A stretch of DNA of 64,000 bases from Amycolatopsis pithecellobii. GTDB taxonomy: Bacteria > Actinomycetota > Actinomycetes > Mycobacteriales > Pseudonocardiaceae. The stretch lies in the NCBI RefSeq assembly GCF_009707865.1, contig NZ_WMBA01000021.1, forward strand, positions 1-64,000, given 5' to 3'. The text below holds more notes on this DNA, generated by a model that saw nothing but the letters and a program-made list of their open reading frames with translations, was not told the DNA's origin and did not search any database. Position 1 is the first letter of the stretch. The DNA itself is not shown here.

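Larger units (their letters stand above)
56798..64000 (+). repeat. Mega-repeat unit 4, cut by window end
   Basis: Begins FQFQAVADSDVAPLG. Alpha/beta domain 56798-57735, RFVASQWGVEPSQVVDLSV (about 58030), LPWIAWLFN (about 59578), AEFRDLRGAWWIDRDQL (about 63010). At the equivalent offset the papain-fold domain would fall shortly after the window end, around 64.5 kb, so a fourth copy is predicted but not seen. Confidence 0.85.

Noticed and set aside
17393-64000. Giant frame considered as a modular PKS or NRPS
   Set aside because: No ketosynthase, acyltransferase, carrier-protein, condensation or adenylation motifs were found in any part.
17393-64000. Giant frame considered as several genes fused by sequence error
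   Set aside because: All units lie in one frame, the linkers contain no ribosome site plus start, and the four units differ enough in sequence that misassembly of one unit is unlikely. Only long-read confirmation would settle it.

Overview
The window is GC-rich, densely coding DNA of actinobacterial type. It carries a type VII secretion (ESX) locus that leads into one enormous open reading frame. The three-ATPase EccC, the EccD/EccB pair, Q-rich WXG100-like proteins, GTG starts and strong third-position GC suggest a filamentous actinomycete. A Pseudonocardiales member (Amycolatopsis-like) is my best guess, but no rRNA or other phylogenetic marker is present to prove it.

Layout. Positions 88-687 hold a small DUF6461-like gene unrelated to secretion. 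A perfect 13-bp hairpin (697-724) separates it from the convergent eccC (734-4717, minus strand). A 138-bp divergent region then leads into a plus-strand series: eccD and eccB (1-nt overlap), a pair of small WXG100 proteins (7773-8396), a 332-aa EspC-like protein with a P/Q/Y-rich tail, a 982-aa and a 655-aa WXG100-like protein with long low-complexity tails, a YbaB/EbfC-family protein (14550-14996), and a 780-aa WXG100-like protein with Gln-rich and His-rich tails. No gap exceeds about 140 bp, so there are no long non-coding stretches. No tRNA, rRNA, CRISPR, IS element or transposase was seen.

From GTG 17393 to the last base (64000) there is a single frame without a stop: 15,536 codons, still open at the window edge. 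Read in order it encodes: a CpnT-like/WXG100-like N-terminal module with hydrophobic segments; a Ser/Pro tandem-repeat linker; a large unrecognised, apparently beta-rich region; a coiled coil; low-complexity linkers; then four colinear mega-repeats of about 3,117, 2,888, 2,808 and >2,400 residues. Each mega-repeat starts with an unrecognised alpha/beta domain, continues as a very long array of short helical repeats and (where complete) ends in a papain-fold domain resembling the Tox-PL glutamine-deamidase toxin family, with Cys, His and Asp conserved in all three copies. The fourth unit is cut by the window edge.

Interpretation. The small WXG100 pair and the four large helical proteins look like substrates or partners of the EccB/C/D machine. 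The giant protein, with its WXG100-like N-terminus directly downstream, is the likely effector: a multi-warhead polymorphic toxin of roughly 1.6 MDa or more. MycP (mycosin) and EccE are not in this window. Function of the effector and its processing are inferred, not shown.
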